Shown: positions 9,880 to 20,657, counted from the stretch's first letter. The stretch is DNA of 64,000 nucleotides from Sporosarcina sp. 6E9 (GCF_017921835.1 NZ_JAGEMN010000001.1:427874-491873), one strand, 5' to 3'. Program-made: numbers and translations. Notes: generated from the sequence alone by a model not told the origin.

Positions 9880-10452
9880 TCAGTTTTTCATTAATTCTTG
9901 AATATCCGTTATCATTTCATCTACATAAGTTGCATCTACAAAGTTATATTCCTTCACAAAATACCCGTCTTTACCGATCAAGTAAAAGTTTGAACTGTGA
10001 ATGACTTGGGTTGAGGAGGCTGGTTTTTGCACGATGGTTTGAAATTGATCTCTTGCGAAAACTTCTATCTCGGCTTGTGTATATCCAGTCAATAAATTCC
10101 AGTTCGAAAGGTCATCGCTGAAGTCTGTCATAAATGATTTTAATTTATCTGGTTTATCAATCGCTGGATCAACTGTAAATGATATGAATTCAACGTTGAA
10201 GTCTTTTTCTTTGAATATACGCTGAAGGGATGCCATTTCAGCGGTCATCGGTTGGCAAATTGTTGTGCAGTTCGTGAATATGAAATTAGCAACCCAGATA
10301 GTATCATTTAAATCATTCATTCCAAACGCTTGTCCTTCTTGATTGGTAAATGTAAACGGTTCAATTTTGCGTTCTTCTTGATGTTTGGGTGTACAGGCGA
10401 GAAGAAGAAGGGAAACACACAGTACTTGAATGATTACATTAAGTTTTCTCAT
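9880..10452 (-). CDS. ypmQ: SCO1/SenC family copper chaperone lipoprotein
   Basis: SCO proteins help insert copper into the CuA site of cytochrome c oxidase on the outer membrane face. The 190-residue product has a lipobox ending at C20 (LLLLAC), a thioredoxin fold, the copper-binding pair C62-x3-C66 (TNCTTICQPM) and the distal ligand H152 (QVIHSSNFYL). All three metal ligands are therefore present. It is the last gene of a three-gene operon; its start overlaps the histidine kinase gene by 14 bp, so the signalling pair and the chaperone are translationally coupled. In B. subtilis the orthologue is ypmQ (scoA) and is not paired with a kinase, so the context here is informative. Confidence 0.88.
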   Translation of the reverse strand: MRKLNVIIQVLCVSLLLLACTPKHQEERKIEPFTFTNQEGQAFGMNDLNDTIWVANFIFTNCTTICQPMTAEMASLQRIFKEKDFNVEFISFTVDPAIDKPDKLKSFMTDFSDDLSNWNLLTGYTQAEIEVFARDQFQTIVQKPASSTQVIHSSNFYLIGKDGYFVKEYNFVDATYVDEMITDIQELMKN

Positions 10453-11863
10453 TGAAATCCCCTTCTTTCCACTTTGGCAATTGAATTAAAACGTTGGTCC
10501 CTTCAGAAGCGTTACTTTCGATTGTAAAAGTTCCGTTATGCAATCGAACGATTTCTTTCACGATGGAAAGGCCTAATCCAGTGCCTCCAGTTGCACGGTT
10601 TCTCGCTTTGTCAGTACGGAAAAAACGTTCTCCTATTCGATTAATATCTTCTTCTGGAATAGGTGTGCCTTGATTTATTACTGAAAATAGAACGTAATTA
10701 CCATCATCCACCAAGTTGATTTTAATTTTGTTTTTTTCTGTTGAATATTTGACTGCATTATCCAAAACGTTATAGAAGACTTGTTGGATTCTCTGAGGAT
10801 CGCCCATAATGATTAAATCTTCTCGAATGGTTAAATTGAGTGTCAACTTTTTTTGTTCAATTAGAATCATAAATAGGTCAATCGTGTCTGTTAATAATTG
10901 GGCAATCGCGATTGGCTGGGATTCAATTGAATAAAAGTCTTCTTGTAAATGATTTAATTCATTCAAATCATTAATGAGTTTGCTTAACCGTTCCGCTTCT
11001 TTTTCAATTGTTACTAGGTAGTTTGCGGCTTCTTCAGGTGATGTGTAAATCTTATGTTTTAATGCCTGCGTATAACCCGTAATATAGGTGAGTGGGGTGC
11101 GTAGTTCATGAACAATGTTTGAAGTAAATTCTTTTTTACGTTTCTCTTGTTGTCCGAGAGAATAGCTCATTTTATTAAAAGCTCTCGTTAATTGCCCGAC
11201 TTCATCATCTGAAGTAAATTCTAGGTATTTCGAGTATTGTCCTTCTGATACTTCTACGGCTTGTTGTTGAAGTTTTTTTAACGGTTTAAATATCGAATTC
11301 CAGAAACGATTGACGATTAAAAAGAGGATAAAGAAAAACAATGTACCAGTAACTAAGAGTACTGGAATACTATCCCGAAACACGTCTTGAATCGCCGCAA
11401 GCGGGACATATATATAGATAAAACCGAGCAGACTGTCTTCGCCTTTGATCGGAAAAATGGCCCCAATAATTTCACGGTCAAATTCTTCGACGAATCCCTC
11501 TTTCAGAACATATTTACCATTTTCTAACGACGCTTGATCTTGTGGGTCAACTAACGTTTCATAATTGATTTTGTATGGGAAGTAAGAAGATAAATCATCT
11601 AGTTTATCAACAACAATTATTTCGTATTCTGAAACGATATTATACCATTGAATTTTTTCGATGATTTCATCGCTTAATTCCCCGTAATGATAATGGGACG
11701 CTGTTCTTTGTCCTTGATAGATGATAGATTCTTCAATACTAGCCAGATACAAATTGGAATATAAATAATGAATGAAGAAAAAAGAAAATAATATTGTAAA
11801 TCCAACACTCGATAGTAAAAGAACGAGTATTTTCTTACTGAATGTCAATCTGGAATTTTTCAC
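10439..11863 (-). CDS. Sensor histidine kinase (HAMP, HisKA, HATPase)
   Basis: The 474-residue protein has one membrane segment at about 11-36, an extracytoplasmic domain of roughly 125 residues, and a second membrane segment at about 165-186. A HAMP linker (about 187-240) follows, then the dimerisation domain with the phospho-acceptor H252 (NIVHELRTPLTY), and an ATPase domain with N, G1 (DKARNRATGGTGLGLSIV) and G2 boxes. The extracytoplasmic domain shows no recognised ligand-binding motif. It lies 3 nt after the response regulator gene and overlaps the SCO gene, which suggests sensing of copper, redox or oxidase state; this is inference. Confidence 0.9.
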   Translation of the reverse strand: MKNSRLTFSKKILVLLLSSVGFTILFSFFFIHYLYSNLYLASIEESIIYQGQRTASHYHYGELSDEIIEKIQWYNIVSEYEIIVVDKLDDLSSYFPYKINYETLVDPQDQASLENGKYVLKEGFVEEFDREIIGAIFPIKGEDSLLGFIYIYVPLAAIQDVFRDSIPVLLVTGTLFFFILFLIVNRFWNSIFKPLKKLQQQAVEVSEGQYSKYLEFTSDDEVGQLTRAFNKMSYSLGQQEKRKKEFTSNIVHELRTPLTYITGYTQALKHKIYTSPEEAANYLVTIEKEAERLSKLINDLNELNHLQEDFYSIESQPIAIAQLLTDTIDLFMILIEQKKLTLNLTIREDLIIMGDPQRIQQVFYNVLDNAVKYSTEKNKIKINLVDDGNYVLFSVINQGTPIPEEDINRIGERFFRTDKARNRATGGTGLGLSIVKEIVRLHNGTFTIESNASEGTNVLIQLPKWKEGDFNEKT

Positions 11864-11866
11864 TAC

Positions 11867-12541
11867 TCACACCTCTAATTTATATCCAACACCCCACACA
11901 GTTTCAATCACACTGGCGTAATCACCTAGTTTTAAGCGCAATGTTTTAATGTGCGTATCTACGGTGCGGTCTGTACTTTTATGGTTTTCATCCCAAATAA
12001 GTTCCAGAAGTTGTTCTCTGGTGTAGACGCGTCCTCTATTCGTTAAAAACAGTTGCAAAAGCCCAAATTCTTTCAACGTCAACGATAAAGATTTGCCATC
12101 GACTGTTGCAGTATGCGCGGATGAATCAATGACAAATGGCCCGACTTTCAGCAAGTTTTGTGAATTGGAATTTTGGTACGTGCGTCTAAGAACAGATTCA
12201 ACCCGTGCTACTAACTCTGCCGGAAGGAAAGGTTTGACGATATAATCATCTCCACCGAGTTTGAGTCCTTTTACTCTGTCCCATTCATCGCCTTTTGCTG
12301 ATAAAAAAATAATGGGAATGGATGATTTGCGTTTTACTTCTTCCGCAAATTGAAAACCATCCATATAGGGCATCATCACATCGACGATTAATAAGTCGGG
12401 TGAAGTTTTATTTATTTGATCTAAAGCATGGATACCGTCTGTTGCTTCAATGACATGGTATTGTTCAGCTTCTAAAAATGTACGAACGAGTTCCCTCATT
12501 TGACTCTCATCATCAATAATCATTATTGTATAACCATTCAT
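11867..12541 (-). CDS. OmpR/PhoB-family response regulator
   Basis: The product (224 residues from the ATG at 12541) has a receiver domain with the acidic pair in IIDDES, phospho-acceptor D54 (LLIVDVMMP), switch residue T/S in FLSAKGD and K in DYIVKPF, followed by a winged-helix DNA-binding domain (about 125-224, TREQLLELIW and RTVDTHIKTLRLKLG). The start at 12541 is chosen because GAGGTG lies 7 nt upstream; the frame stays open to 12589 without a site. It is first in the regulator-kinase-SCO operon and divergent from the FixH-like lipoprotein gene, a likely target. Confidence 0.92.
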   Translation of the reverse strand: MNGYTIMIIDDESQMRELVRTFLEAEQYHVIEATDGIHALDQINKTSPDLLIVDVMMPYMDGFQFAEEVKRKSSIPIIFLSAKGDEWDRVKGLKLGGDDYIVKPFLPAELVARVESVLRRTYQNSNSQNLLKVGPFVIDSSAHTATVDGKSLSLTLKEFGLLQLFLTNRGRVYTREQLLELIWDENHKSTDRTVDTHIKTLRLKLGDYASVIETVWGVGYKLEV

Positions 12542-12579
12542 GTAAAACACCTCTTTATTTCTATTTTCGGATGCAATTA

Positions 12580-12612
12580 TGAAGTCCATGTGAAATGTAG
12601 GGCGACTTCACA
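12580..12612. promoter_or_regulatory. Nested inverted repeats between the two-component operon and fixH-like gene
   Basis: TGAAGTC (12580-12586) is inverted as GACTTCA (12604-12610), and inside it TGTGAA (12589-12594) is inverted as TTCACA (12607-12612). The element sits in the shared intergenic region about 80 nt before the lipoprotein start. The plus-strand -10 candidate TATACT (12639-12644) has no recognisable -35, as expected for an activator-dependent promoter. A binding site for the adjacent response regulator is an inference. Confidence 0.4.
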
Positions 12613-12690
12613 TAAAGTTCGAAGTAATTATTTATAATTATACTGGATTGAGCAGGATTGCGTTATCAAATAGAACGAGGAGGAATACAG

Positions 12691-13434
12691 TTGAAAAGAA
12701 AAATCGGTTTATTAATACTGATCGTTGTGGTCGGTGCGTTGGCTGCTTGTGGGAATGGTAAGGAAGAGGAAGTGCCTACAGAAGTAAAAGCACCTGAAAT
12801 GTTAGAAGTCGAACTTACTGTTTCTGAAACAGTAGATATTAACGAAACTGTGGAAATGAAAGCGTATGTCACGCAAGGTGAAGAGGAAATTGAAGACGCT
12901 GACGAAGTCGTATTTGAAGTTTGGGAAGAAGGAAAGAAATCTGATAGCGAAATGATTGATTCTGTTAATGAAAAAAGCGGTATTTATACAGCGGAAACTT
13001 CATTTGAACATGAAGGATTATTCCACGTGCAAGTGCATGTAACAGCTAATGGGCTTCATACGATGCCGTTGAAAGAAGTTGTTGTAGGAGATGGCGGAAA
13101 TTATGATGAACAAGCAGAACCTGATCATCATTACCATACTGAAGGATTTTCAATGGAATTTATGACGCCAGATGAAGTAGCTGCGAATAGTGATGAAAAG
13201 CTGGTTGTTCAAATCAAGATAGATAATGAACCTTATGAAAGCTTAAAGGTCCGATATGAAATTTGGAGTGATCTATCTGAAAAACACGATTGGGTAGATG
13301 CAAAAGAAATTGAAGCCGGCGAATATGTAGCCGACTTTACATTTGAAAAAGCTAGCACTTATCATGTCCAAATTCATGTTGAAGATGATGAAGACTTACA
13401 TGAACATATTGAGCATGAAATAACAGTTAAGTAA
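12691..13434 (+). CDS. FixH/YtkA-like double-domain lipoprotein
   Basis: The TTG at 12691 is chosen as the start because GAGGAGG lies 8 nt upstream and the 247-residue product then begins with a perfect lipoprotein signal (lipobox ALAAC, C20). Two YtkA/FixH-like immunoglobulin-type domains follow, about 35-130 and 145-247. Each ends in a matching strand, FHVQVHVTANG and YHVQIHVEDDE, and the histidine-rich linker DHHYHTEG joins them. Family members are found near copper or cytochrome oxidase genes. The position divergent from a SCO-linked two-component operon supports an extracytoplasmic role in copper handling or oxidase assembly, but metal binding is not shown. Confidence 0.8.
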   Translation: MKRKIGLLILIVVVGALAACGNGKEEEVPTEVKAPEMLEVELTVSETVDINETVEMKAYVTQGEEEIEDADEVVFEVWEEGKKSDSEMIDSVNEKSGIYTAETSFEHEGLFHVQVHVTANGLHTMPLKEVVVGDGGNYDEQAEPDHHYHTEGFSMEFMTPDEVAANSDEKLVVQIKIDNEPYESLKVRYEIWSDLSEKHDWVDAKEIEAGEYVADFTFEKASTYHVQIHVEDDEDLHEHIEHEITVK

Positions 13435-13438
13435 TTCA

Positions 13439-13481
13439 AAGAACTTTTTCGATTATTATTTAATCGAAAAAGTTCTTTTTT
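13439..13481. terminator. Terminator between fixH-like gene and convergent ytaF
   Basis: An 18-bp stem AAAGAACTTTTTCGATTA/TAATCGAAAAAGTTCTTT with a short loop runs into a T tract on the plus strand. Confidence 0.85.
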
Positions 13482-13516
13482 AGTTGCCAAGCCTATAGGT
13501 AGAAAAAACCTATAAG

Positions 13517-14053
13517 TCAAATAAATATTTCATAGAACCCAATAAATATTAGTAATGATCCTGCAAAGCTATTTGAGTATTTACCGAATAATGTATTTCC
13601 AATTTTATTTCCGATTGTAATGCCTATGGAAATTGAAATTATCGAAAATAATCCAATTGATAATGAGGCATAAAGCGGGGGAATTCCCGTAATTCCAGCG
13701 CCGAACCCTATTGTTAAACAATTAAGTCCAAGTAAGCTCCCTAGAAAAATCGACTCTTTCCATCCGATATTTATTACTCTACTAGGTACTTTGTTTTTTG
13801 AAGTAATGATAATCCATAAGCCAAGGCAAACAATTAAAAATCCACCCACAAAGTTTGCGGTAGAATTTGAAAGGTAATTGGATAAAAGTTGTCCCGCAGT
13901 TATCGAGATAAAAGTACATATGGCGGAAATAATCGCGATTATTATATTTGTTGTAAAAGGAATTCGATTCGCTTTTAACCCATATGATACACTAATTCCT
14001 AAATTATCAATATTAGCCGCAATACTGATTAACAAGATGGTTAACCATTCCAT
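13517..14053 (-). CDS. ytaF: Sporulation membrane protein YtaF (MntP-like fold)
   Basis: The 178-residue product has six membrane segments arranged as two inverted three-helix repeats, with the paired motifs IAANIDNLGISVSYGL near the N-terminus and GLNCLTIGFGAGI in the second half. This is the MntP/YtaF superfamily; MntP exports manganese, while YtaF is a Bacillales member linked to sporulation with an unproven substrate. The start at 14053 has GGGAGGA 7 nt upstream on the minus strand, while the longer frame to 14119 has none. It is transcribed alone, convergent with the FixH-like gene and divergent from the yrrT operon. Confidence 0.82.
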   Translation of the reverse strand: MEWLTILLISIAANIDNLGISVSYGLKANRIPFTTNIIIAIISAICTFISITAGQLLSNYLSNSTANFVGGFLIVCLGLWIIITSKNKVPSRVINIGWKESIFLGSLLGLNCLTIGFGAGITGIPPLYASLSIGLFSIISISIGITIGNKIGNTLFGKYSNSFAGSLLIFIGFYEIFI

Positions 14054-14139
14054 CGTTATTTCCTCCCGCAAAAGATAGTAATCATCTATATATATGAGTA
14101 AACATATAATGGCGTGCAAGTAATAATTTTAAGCTTCAC

Positions 14140-14168
14140 TTGGCATATTTTTTAAAATGTGGTATAAG
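14140..14168 (+). promoter_or_regulatory. SigA-type promoter of the yrrT-luxS-mccAB operon
   Basis: TTGGCA (14140-14145) and TATAAG (14163-14168) are separated by exactly 17 bp. The predicted transcription start near 14175 leaves a leader of about 60 nt before yrrT. Confidence 0.65.
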
Positions 14169-14184
14169 TAGTAGTGCAAGCCTA

Positions 14185-14207
14185 ATTCCTACTAAGTCGG
14201 TATGAAT
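14185..14207. promoter_or_regulatory. Candidate CymR-type operator
   Basis: The 23-bp interrupted palindrome ATTC-N-TAC-N7-GTA-N-GAAT lies about 10 nt after the predicted transcription start. In B. subtilis the orthologous operon is repressed by the cysteine-metabolism regulator CymR; the position would suit a repressor that blocks elongation. Assignment to CymR is inference. Confidence 0.4.
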
Positions 14208-14233
14208 AGTATGTTTATAAAAGGAGTTTTGAA

Positions 14234-14887
14234 ATGGGACGTGAATTCATTGATATTTTTGATGAATGGATTGATTCGTATGATGCATCTGTAGCGGGGA
14301 AGGACCCGGAGTATCGCGATGTGTTTGAAGGCTATGACGAAATATTGGCTGATGTTGCAAATAAATCATCGGGAACAGTTCTTGAGTTTGGAACAGGTAC
14401 GGGAAACTTAACTGCTAAATTAGTAGATAAAGGTTTGACTGTTATCGGTATCGAACCAAACGATGCAATGCGCCAACTTACTAGTGAACGATTTCCAACG
14501 CTGAAAATCATAGACGGTGATTTATTGGATTTTGAAGTGGACGGCTTATTAATCGATACAATCGTTAGCACTTATGTATTCCATCATTTGACGGATGTAG
14601 AAAAAGGAGTTGCGCTTAAGAAATATGCCGAGTTGTTGGAGGAAAACGGTAAAGTGATTTTTGCAGATACGATGTTTATAACCGAAGGAGCAAAAAAAGC
14701 GCAAATTGCCAAAGAGCGTTCACGAGGTTTTCATAATGTGGCAGATGATTTAGAGCGTGAGTATTACACAACGGTACCCGTGTTGATGGATTTATTTATG
14801 AAGGCAGGATTTGATGTCGCTTGCAAGCAAATGAATGATTATGTTTGGATTCTGAACGCGACTAAGAAGTTGAAAAGTAAAAACTAA
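14234..14887 (+). CDS. yrrT: Class I SAM-dependent methyltransferase YrrT
   Basis: The 217-residue product has the Rossmann SAM-binding motif [15 protein letters not shown], the acidic IGIEPND end of strand 2 and a VSTYVFHHL post-motif. It matches YrrT, the first gene of the Bacillus methionine-to-cysteine operon. The natural substrate is unknown. AAAGGAG precedes the ATG by 8 nt and luxS follows after 13 nt. Its product S-adenosylhomocysteine would feed the salvage route encoded downstream. Confidence 0.88.
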   Translation: MGREFIDIFDEWIDSYDASVAGKDPEYRDVFEGYDEILADVANKSSGTVLEFGTGTGNLTAKLVDKGLTVIGIEPNDAMRQLTSERFPTLKIIDGDLLDFEVDGLLIDTIVSTYVFHHLTDVEKGVALKKYAELLEENGKVIFADTMFITEGAKKAQIAKERSRGFHNVADDLEREYYTTVPVLMDLFMKAGFDVACKQMNDYVWILNATKKLKSKN

Positions 14888-14900
14888 GGGGAGAAAAACC

Positions 14901-15370
14901 ATGGAAAAATTAAATGTTGAAAGTTTCAATTTAGATCATACAAAAGTAGCTGCGCCATATGTGCGTTTGGCAGGAAAAAAAACAGGGGCATTGGGCGATG
15001 AAATCTATAAATACGATCTTAGGTTTACACAACCAAATACTGAGTTCATGAAAATGGATGCGCTCCATTCAATAGAACATATCATGGCTGAAAATATTAG
15101 AAATCACACAGATCAAGTTGTAGATCTTAGTCCGATGGGATGTCAAACGGGTTTCTATCTAACGGTCATAAATCATAATAATTACGATGAGATTCTGTCG
15201 ATTTTAGAAAAAACATTAAAAGATGTGCTAATGGCAAATGAAGTACCGGCGTGCAACGTCGTTCAGTGCGGATGGGCTGCAAATCATAGCTTGGATGGCG
15301 CAAAAGAACTGGCGGAGAATATGCTTCTGAAGAAAGATGAATGGCACCAAGTGTACAAAGAGGAGAAGTA

Positions 15371-15371
<1 letters not shown>
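14901..15371 (+). CDS. luxS: S-ribosylhomocysteine lyase LuxS
   Basis: LuxS splits S-ribosylhomocysteine into homocysteine and DPD, the precursor of autoinducer 2. The 156-residue product has the metal site H56-x3-H60 (HSIEH) and C123 (VQCGWA), the general base E59 and the catalytic C81 in PMGCQTGFY. In B. subtilis the operon holds mtnN at this place and luxS is elsewhere; here luxS replaces it. Its stop codon TAA overlaps the ATG of mccA by one base, so homocysteine is made and used by coupled gene products. Confidence 0.96.
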
Positions 15372-17438
<2,067 letters not shown>

Positions 17439-17451
17439 CAATAAGGTTGAT

Positions 17452-17496
17452 AAAAAGATTGGTTAAGTAGAGAATGCCTCGGCCAATCTTTTTATT
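17452..17496 (+). terminator. Terminator of the yrrT-mccB operon
   Basis: Stem AAAAAGATTGG/CCAATCTTTTT with a 20-nt loop and T-rich tail, 14 nt after mccB. Confidence 0.7.
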
Positions 17497-17554
17497 TATG
17501 TAATCGCCGGTTTATTAACTTATCTGTTAATATATAATAAAGGGGATGGTTCAG

Positions 17555-18043
17555 ATGAAGAATAAAGCACTAGTGATTTTGATTAGTTTAGTTTGTGCAT
17601 TACTTTTTATTCTCATTAATCAAATGACACCTTTCCCGGGGCAGACTTCTGGAAACGGAAACCCCGCAATACCATTAATCACAGTTCTTTTTTTACTTTT
17701 TTGTTATTTAGTATTTTTATGGTTTAAATTAATAAATATTGAAGTCAAAAGAAAACCCTTAGTTTTCACTATGACGTTAATTGCAATTTATTGGGTGGTT
17801 GCGGTCATTTATCAAAAGGCTTCTTTCATGGCATATCGCAATGTTTTAGCTGATGCTTATAAGGAACAATTTGATTTTGTGGATTGGGATTATATTAATC
17901 AAATAACTTCATTCATGTCAATACATGTCAATAATCAATATTTCAATGTGAACACATACCTTATATTTTTAACAGCATCTTTATTCATTGCACTTCTATT
18001 GAGAATTTTTACTCTTAGGGGTCTTTTTAGCGTTCATCCATAA
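17555..18043 (+). CDS. Hypothetical membrane protein
   Basis: The 162-residue product is predicted to cross the membrane four times (about 5-22, 38-57, 69-88 and 135-155). A loop of about 45 residues between segments 3 and 4 contains the aromatic FDFVDWDYINQ. No family is recognised. The ATG at 17555 is preferred to that at 17546 because AAAGGGG is 9 nt before it and touches the upstream ATG. It stands between the mcc terminator and the OsmC gene; function unknown. Confidence 0.65.
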   Translation: MKNKALVILISLVCALLFILINQMTPFPGQTSGNGNPAIPLITVLFLLFCYLVFLWFKLINIEVKRKPLVFTMTLIAIYWVVAVIYQKASFMAYRNVLADAYKEQFDFVDWDYINQITSFMSIHVNNQYFNVNTYLIFLTASLFIALLLRIFTLRGLFSVHP

Positions 18044-18090
18044 TAATTTGTTACACTTATCTCAACAGATATAGCGAAGGAGTTATTAAA

Positions 18091-18543
18091 ATGACAGAGC
18101 ACTATTTCCACCTAACGGCGAATTGGCCGGGTTTACGGAATGATGTCGGAACAATCGACGCCGGGAATTTGAAAACAAAAGTCTCGATTCCACCGGAAAT
18201 GGAAGGGCCAGGGATCGGAACGAATCCAGATGAAATGCTATTAGGAGCTGCGGCGACTTGTTATATCATCACATTGGCTGCAATGATGGAGCGAAGTAAT
18301 CTCGAAAAAGAAGTATTGACGATGGAATCAGTAGGCGTTGTCGATGTGACAAATGGCGTTATTACATATAAAAAGATCATTCATAAACCATCTATCGTGC
18401 TAAAAGCAGACGCAACAGAAAAAGACAAGTCGCTTGCGCTTAGACTAGCGGAAAAAGCAGAGACATCTTGCATGATTAGCAGAGCTATTCAAGGTAATGT
18501 TGAGGTGGAATTACAAGCAGTTATCAAGAGTGAAGATTTATAA
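18091..18543 (+). CDS. OsmC/Ohr family peroxide reductase-like protein
   Basis: The 150-residue product has the OsmC fold with the two reactive cysteines, C57 in GAAATCYIITLA and C127 in ETSCMISRAI. Such proteins reduce organic hydroperoxides through a disulfide cycle, usually with lipoyl or bacillithiol-type partners. The N-terminal half ends with the GTNPDEMLLGA motif common to the family. It looks like an independent gene with AAGGAG 9 nt before the ATG, and ends in a bidirectional terminator. Subfamily (Ohr, OsmC or YhfA-like) is uncertain. Confidence 0.85.
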   Translation: MTEHYFHLTANWPGLRNDVGTIDAGNLKTKVSIPPEMEGPGIGTNPDEMLLGAAATCYIITLAAMMERSNLEKEVLTMESVGVVDVTNGVITYKKIIHKPSIVLKADATEKDKSLALRLAEKAETSCMISRAIQGNVEVELQAVIKSEDL

Positions 18544-18589
18544 AAAGCATGCATACACTTCCAAAACGAAGTGTACGCATGCTTTTATT
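18543..18589. terminator. Bidirectional terminator between osmC-like gene and ydbT
   Basis: Stem AAAGCATGC-A-TACACTTC pairing with GAAGTGTA-C-GCATGCTTT and a 6-nt loop. The minus-strand stop codon of ydbT lies inside its 3' arm. Confidence 0.85.
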
Positions 18590-20057
18590 CTGTTTTTATT
18601 TTATCTACTCGACCTGCATACCATGTGTAAAAGTTACTTGCCATTTCTAGCGGAACGTCATCTACACTCGAATAATGAAATGGTTTAGCGTGGTTGACCG
18701 TTACTATTGAAGCAAGTCCCAGAAGCTGTTGAATCTTACTCCGTCTAACACTTATCTCAATTATTTTAGTACGTTTTGAAATGAATACTGAAGTTTCGAA
18801 GCTTCCAGTTTTGAATTGGATGAACTCTTCGTTCAAGGTATAGCGAGTATTAAAATAATTGAGCAGCCTGGAAACAATGATTATTAGAAGCAGGCCGACT
18901 GAGATAACCCACCAAGCTTGTTCGAAATCCAATAAGGGCGGTTTGAAATAAAATAGCACTAACGTAGAAGTTATCCAAATCCAACTAGGTTTTAGCATGC
19001 GAATCCAAAATGATATTCTTGGAAGTCGCTCCATCGTATTGAAAACTTCATAAGAAGGTAAAATTTCATGGATTATTTCATACGCCCGATTGATAGGTAA
19101 GAATGGATAGAGCGAGTTCGGTTCAAGCAACCCTTCGCCAACACCACCAGCACTTATTACTTTAATTTCCGCAAGTCCAAGCAGACGTTTAATTGTGGAT
19201 TGCCTGATCTCAATCGCTTGTACATTATCTTTCGTAATTGTAAAAGCAGATTCATGTAGTACGCCTTTAGTAATGTAAATCCGTTCATCATCAGATGCAA
19301 TTTCATACTTCCCGTATTTTATATAGGTTCTGGCAATTCCAATAATAATAGAAAAAATAATCAATAGAATCACCATGATAACAGTAGTGAAGCTAGACTC
19401 GATAATCCTTGATAAAACACCTTCAGCCTTTTTCTCTACCCATTCAAGTTTCTCGATTTTAGAAAAGATGGAGCCAACAATTGGTATTAATAATAGAAAA
19501 CTAAAGGATGTGAAGGAAGCTTTTAAAACATCTTTTTTTGTTGGGGTAAAATGAATAACCCGCTGGTCCGATTTCGTCTCTACTTCAGGATATTCAACAG
19601 TAGTCTCGACTTCTAATTCAACTTTTTTTATAAGGTCTTCGATGCGATCTGCTTCTTTAACTGTAATCACTTTAAATTCAACCGCGCCGTCAGAACCGGC
19701 TATGCCGGTTTCGAGTGTCAGCGATGTTAGTTTAAACGCTCTATGAAGGAACGAAGTTTGTCGCTGTACATTTTGTACCTTTGAAAATGGCACAATGCGT
19801 TCATTTTTGAAGACAATCCCATGGTACATTTGAAACGACTCGTTGACAATTTCGTATTTATCGACAAACCAGTCCATAATAATCTTTAATACGGCTAACG
19901 CAAAGAACAGGAGAAACGCCAGTCTTCCGTATGAATAAAGTGGTGATGTCGATACGAATGAAAAAATGAAAAAGACAAAAATGGCAAAACTGTTTTTAAG
20001 TAATGTCCATAAATTCATGACAATGATGAATGGATGATATCGTTTGAAGTTGTTCAT
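18585..20057 (-). CDS. ydbT: YdbT-like PH-domain membrane protein
   Basis: The 490-residue protein has paired membrane segments near the N-terminus (about 15-60), in the middle (about 180-240) and at about 360-410. Each pair is followed by a bacterial PH (bPH2) domain, seen as EIVNESFQMYHGIVFKNERIVPFSKVQNVQ, then EIASDDERIYITKG, then YTLNEEFIQFKTGSFETSVFISKRTKIIEI. It is the large partner of YdbS; its ATG overlaps the ydbS stop by 4 bp. In Bacillus the ydbST pair is envelope-linked; the biochemical role is not established. Confidence 0.85.
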   Translation of the reverse strand: MNNFKRYHPFIIVMNLWTLLKNSFAIFVFFIFSFVSTSPLYSYGRLAFLLFFALAVLKIIMDWFVDKYEIVNESFQMYHGIVFKNERIVPFSKVQNVQRQTSFLHRAFKLTSLTLETGIAGSDGAVEFKVITVKEADRIEDLIKKVELEVETTVEYPEVETKSDQRVIHFTPTKKDVLKASFTSFSFLLLIPIVGSIFSKIEKLEWVEKKAEGVLSRIIESSFTTVIMVILLIIFSIIIGIARTYIKYGKYEIASDDERIYITKGVLHESAFTITKDNVQAIEIRQSTIKRLLGLAEIKVISAGGVGEGLLEPNSLYPFLPINRAYEIIHEILPSYEVFNTMERLPRISFWIRMLKPSWIWITSTLVLFYFKPPLLDFEQAWWVISVGLLLIIIVSRLLNYFNTRYTLNEEFIQFKTGSFETSVFISKRTKIIEISVRRSKIQQLLGLASIVTVNHAKPFHYSSVDDVPLEMASNFYTWYAGRVDKIKTE

Positions 20058-20551
20058 TCGTCAACTTCCTTTATTTTAGCGTAATGGGCAATGCGGTTCC
20101 GTAGTTCAAAGGCAACGTCTTTTGGAAGTGCAGGGATTTTATGAGTAGATCCCATTGTTTCGATAGTCAGCGAGTATAACTCATACTTTCTTAGAATAGG
20201 ACCTTGGTTAGTCGCCACAGATTGGATTTTTGTCATCGGAACAAGTTGATGTTCTTCATTGAATGCTCCAGACTTTAATTGCAAAAATTCTTCAGCAGCA
20301 TCGTATCGCCAGTTTTTATAAAGCAAAAAAGGTTTGATAAAGACGGACCAAATACCAGTTAGTGCTAGTAAACTAATAATGCAAATTAACACCCAGCCAA
20401 TCCACTCGTACCAGGAAAATCGATAATCTAAATACAAAAAACCCGATAATATAGCGAGCCAAATCGTATAATTAATCACACCGCTTATTATCCAAACTTT
20501 TACAGCGTCTGTTGATAATCGATTTCCTGGTGCATGAACTTGCGAATACAT
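20054..20551 (-). CDS. ydbS: YdbS-like PH-domain membrane protein
   Basis: The 165-residue protein has two membrane segments (about 25-47 and 53-76) and one bPH2 domain at about 80-160 (YDAAEEFLQLKSGAFNEEHQLVPMTKIQSV). It is the small member of the YdbS-YdbT pair, with an ATGA-type 4-bp overlap to ydbT, so the two are expected to act together in the membrane. The site AGGGGATGG lies 6 nt before its ATG. Confidence 0.85.
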   Translation of the reverse strand: MYSQVHAPGNRLSTDAVKVWIISGVINYTIWLAILSGFLYLDYRFSWYEWIGWVLICIISLLALTGIWSVFIKPFLLYKNWRYDAAEEFLQLKSGAFNEEHQLVPMTKIQSVATNQGPILRKYELYSLTIETMGSTHKIPALPKDVAFELRNRIAHYAKIKEVDE

Positions 20552-20621
20552 CTAACCATCCCCTATGATTCAATTAATTACATATTAATATACGATGTTA
20601 CCACAATATAGTTTCAGAAGA

Positions 20622-20655
20622 AAAACGGCATCCACATAAATGGATGCCGTTTTTT
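20622..20655. terminator. Terminator between gbsR-like gene and ydbS
   Basis: Stem AAAACGGCATCCA/TGGATGCCGTTTT with a 7-nt loop lies 3 nt after the gbsR-like stop on the minus strand and has T tracts on both sides. Confidence 0.85.
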
Positions 20656-20657
20656 AG

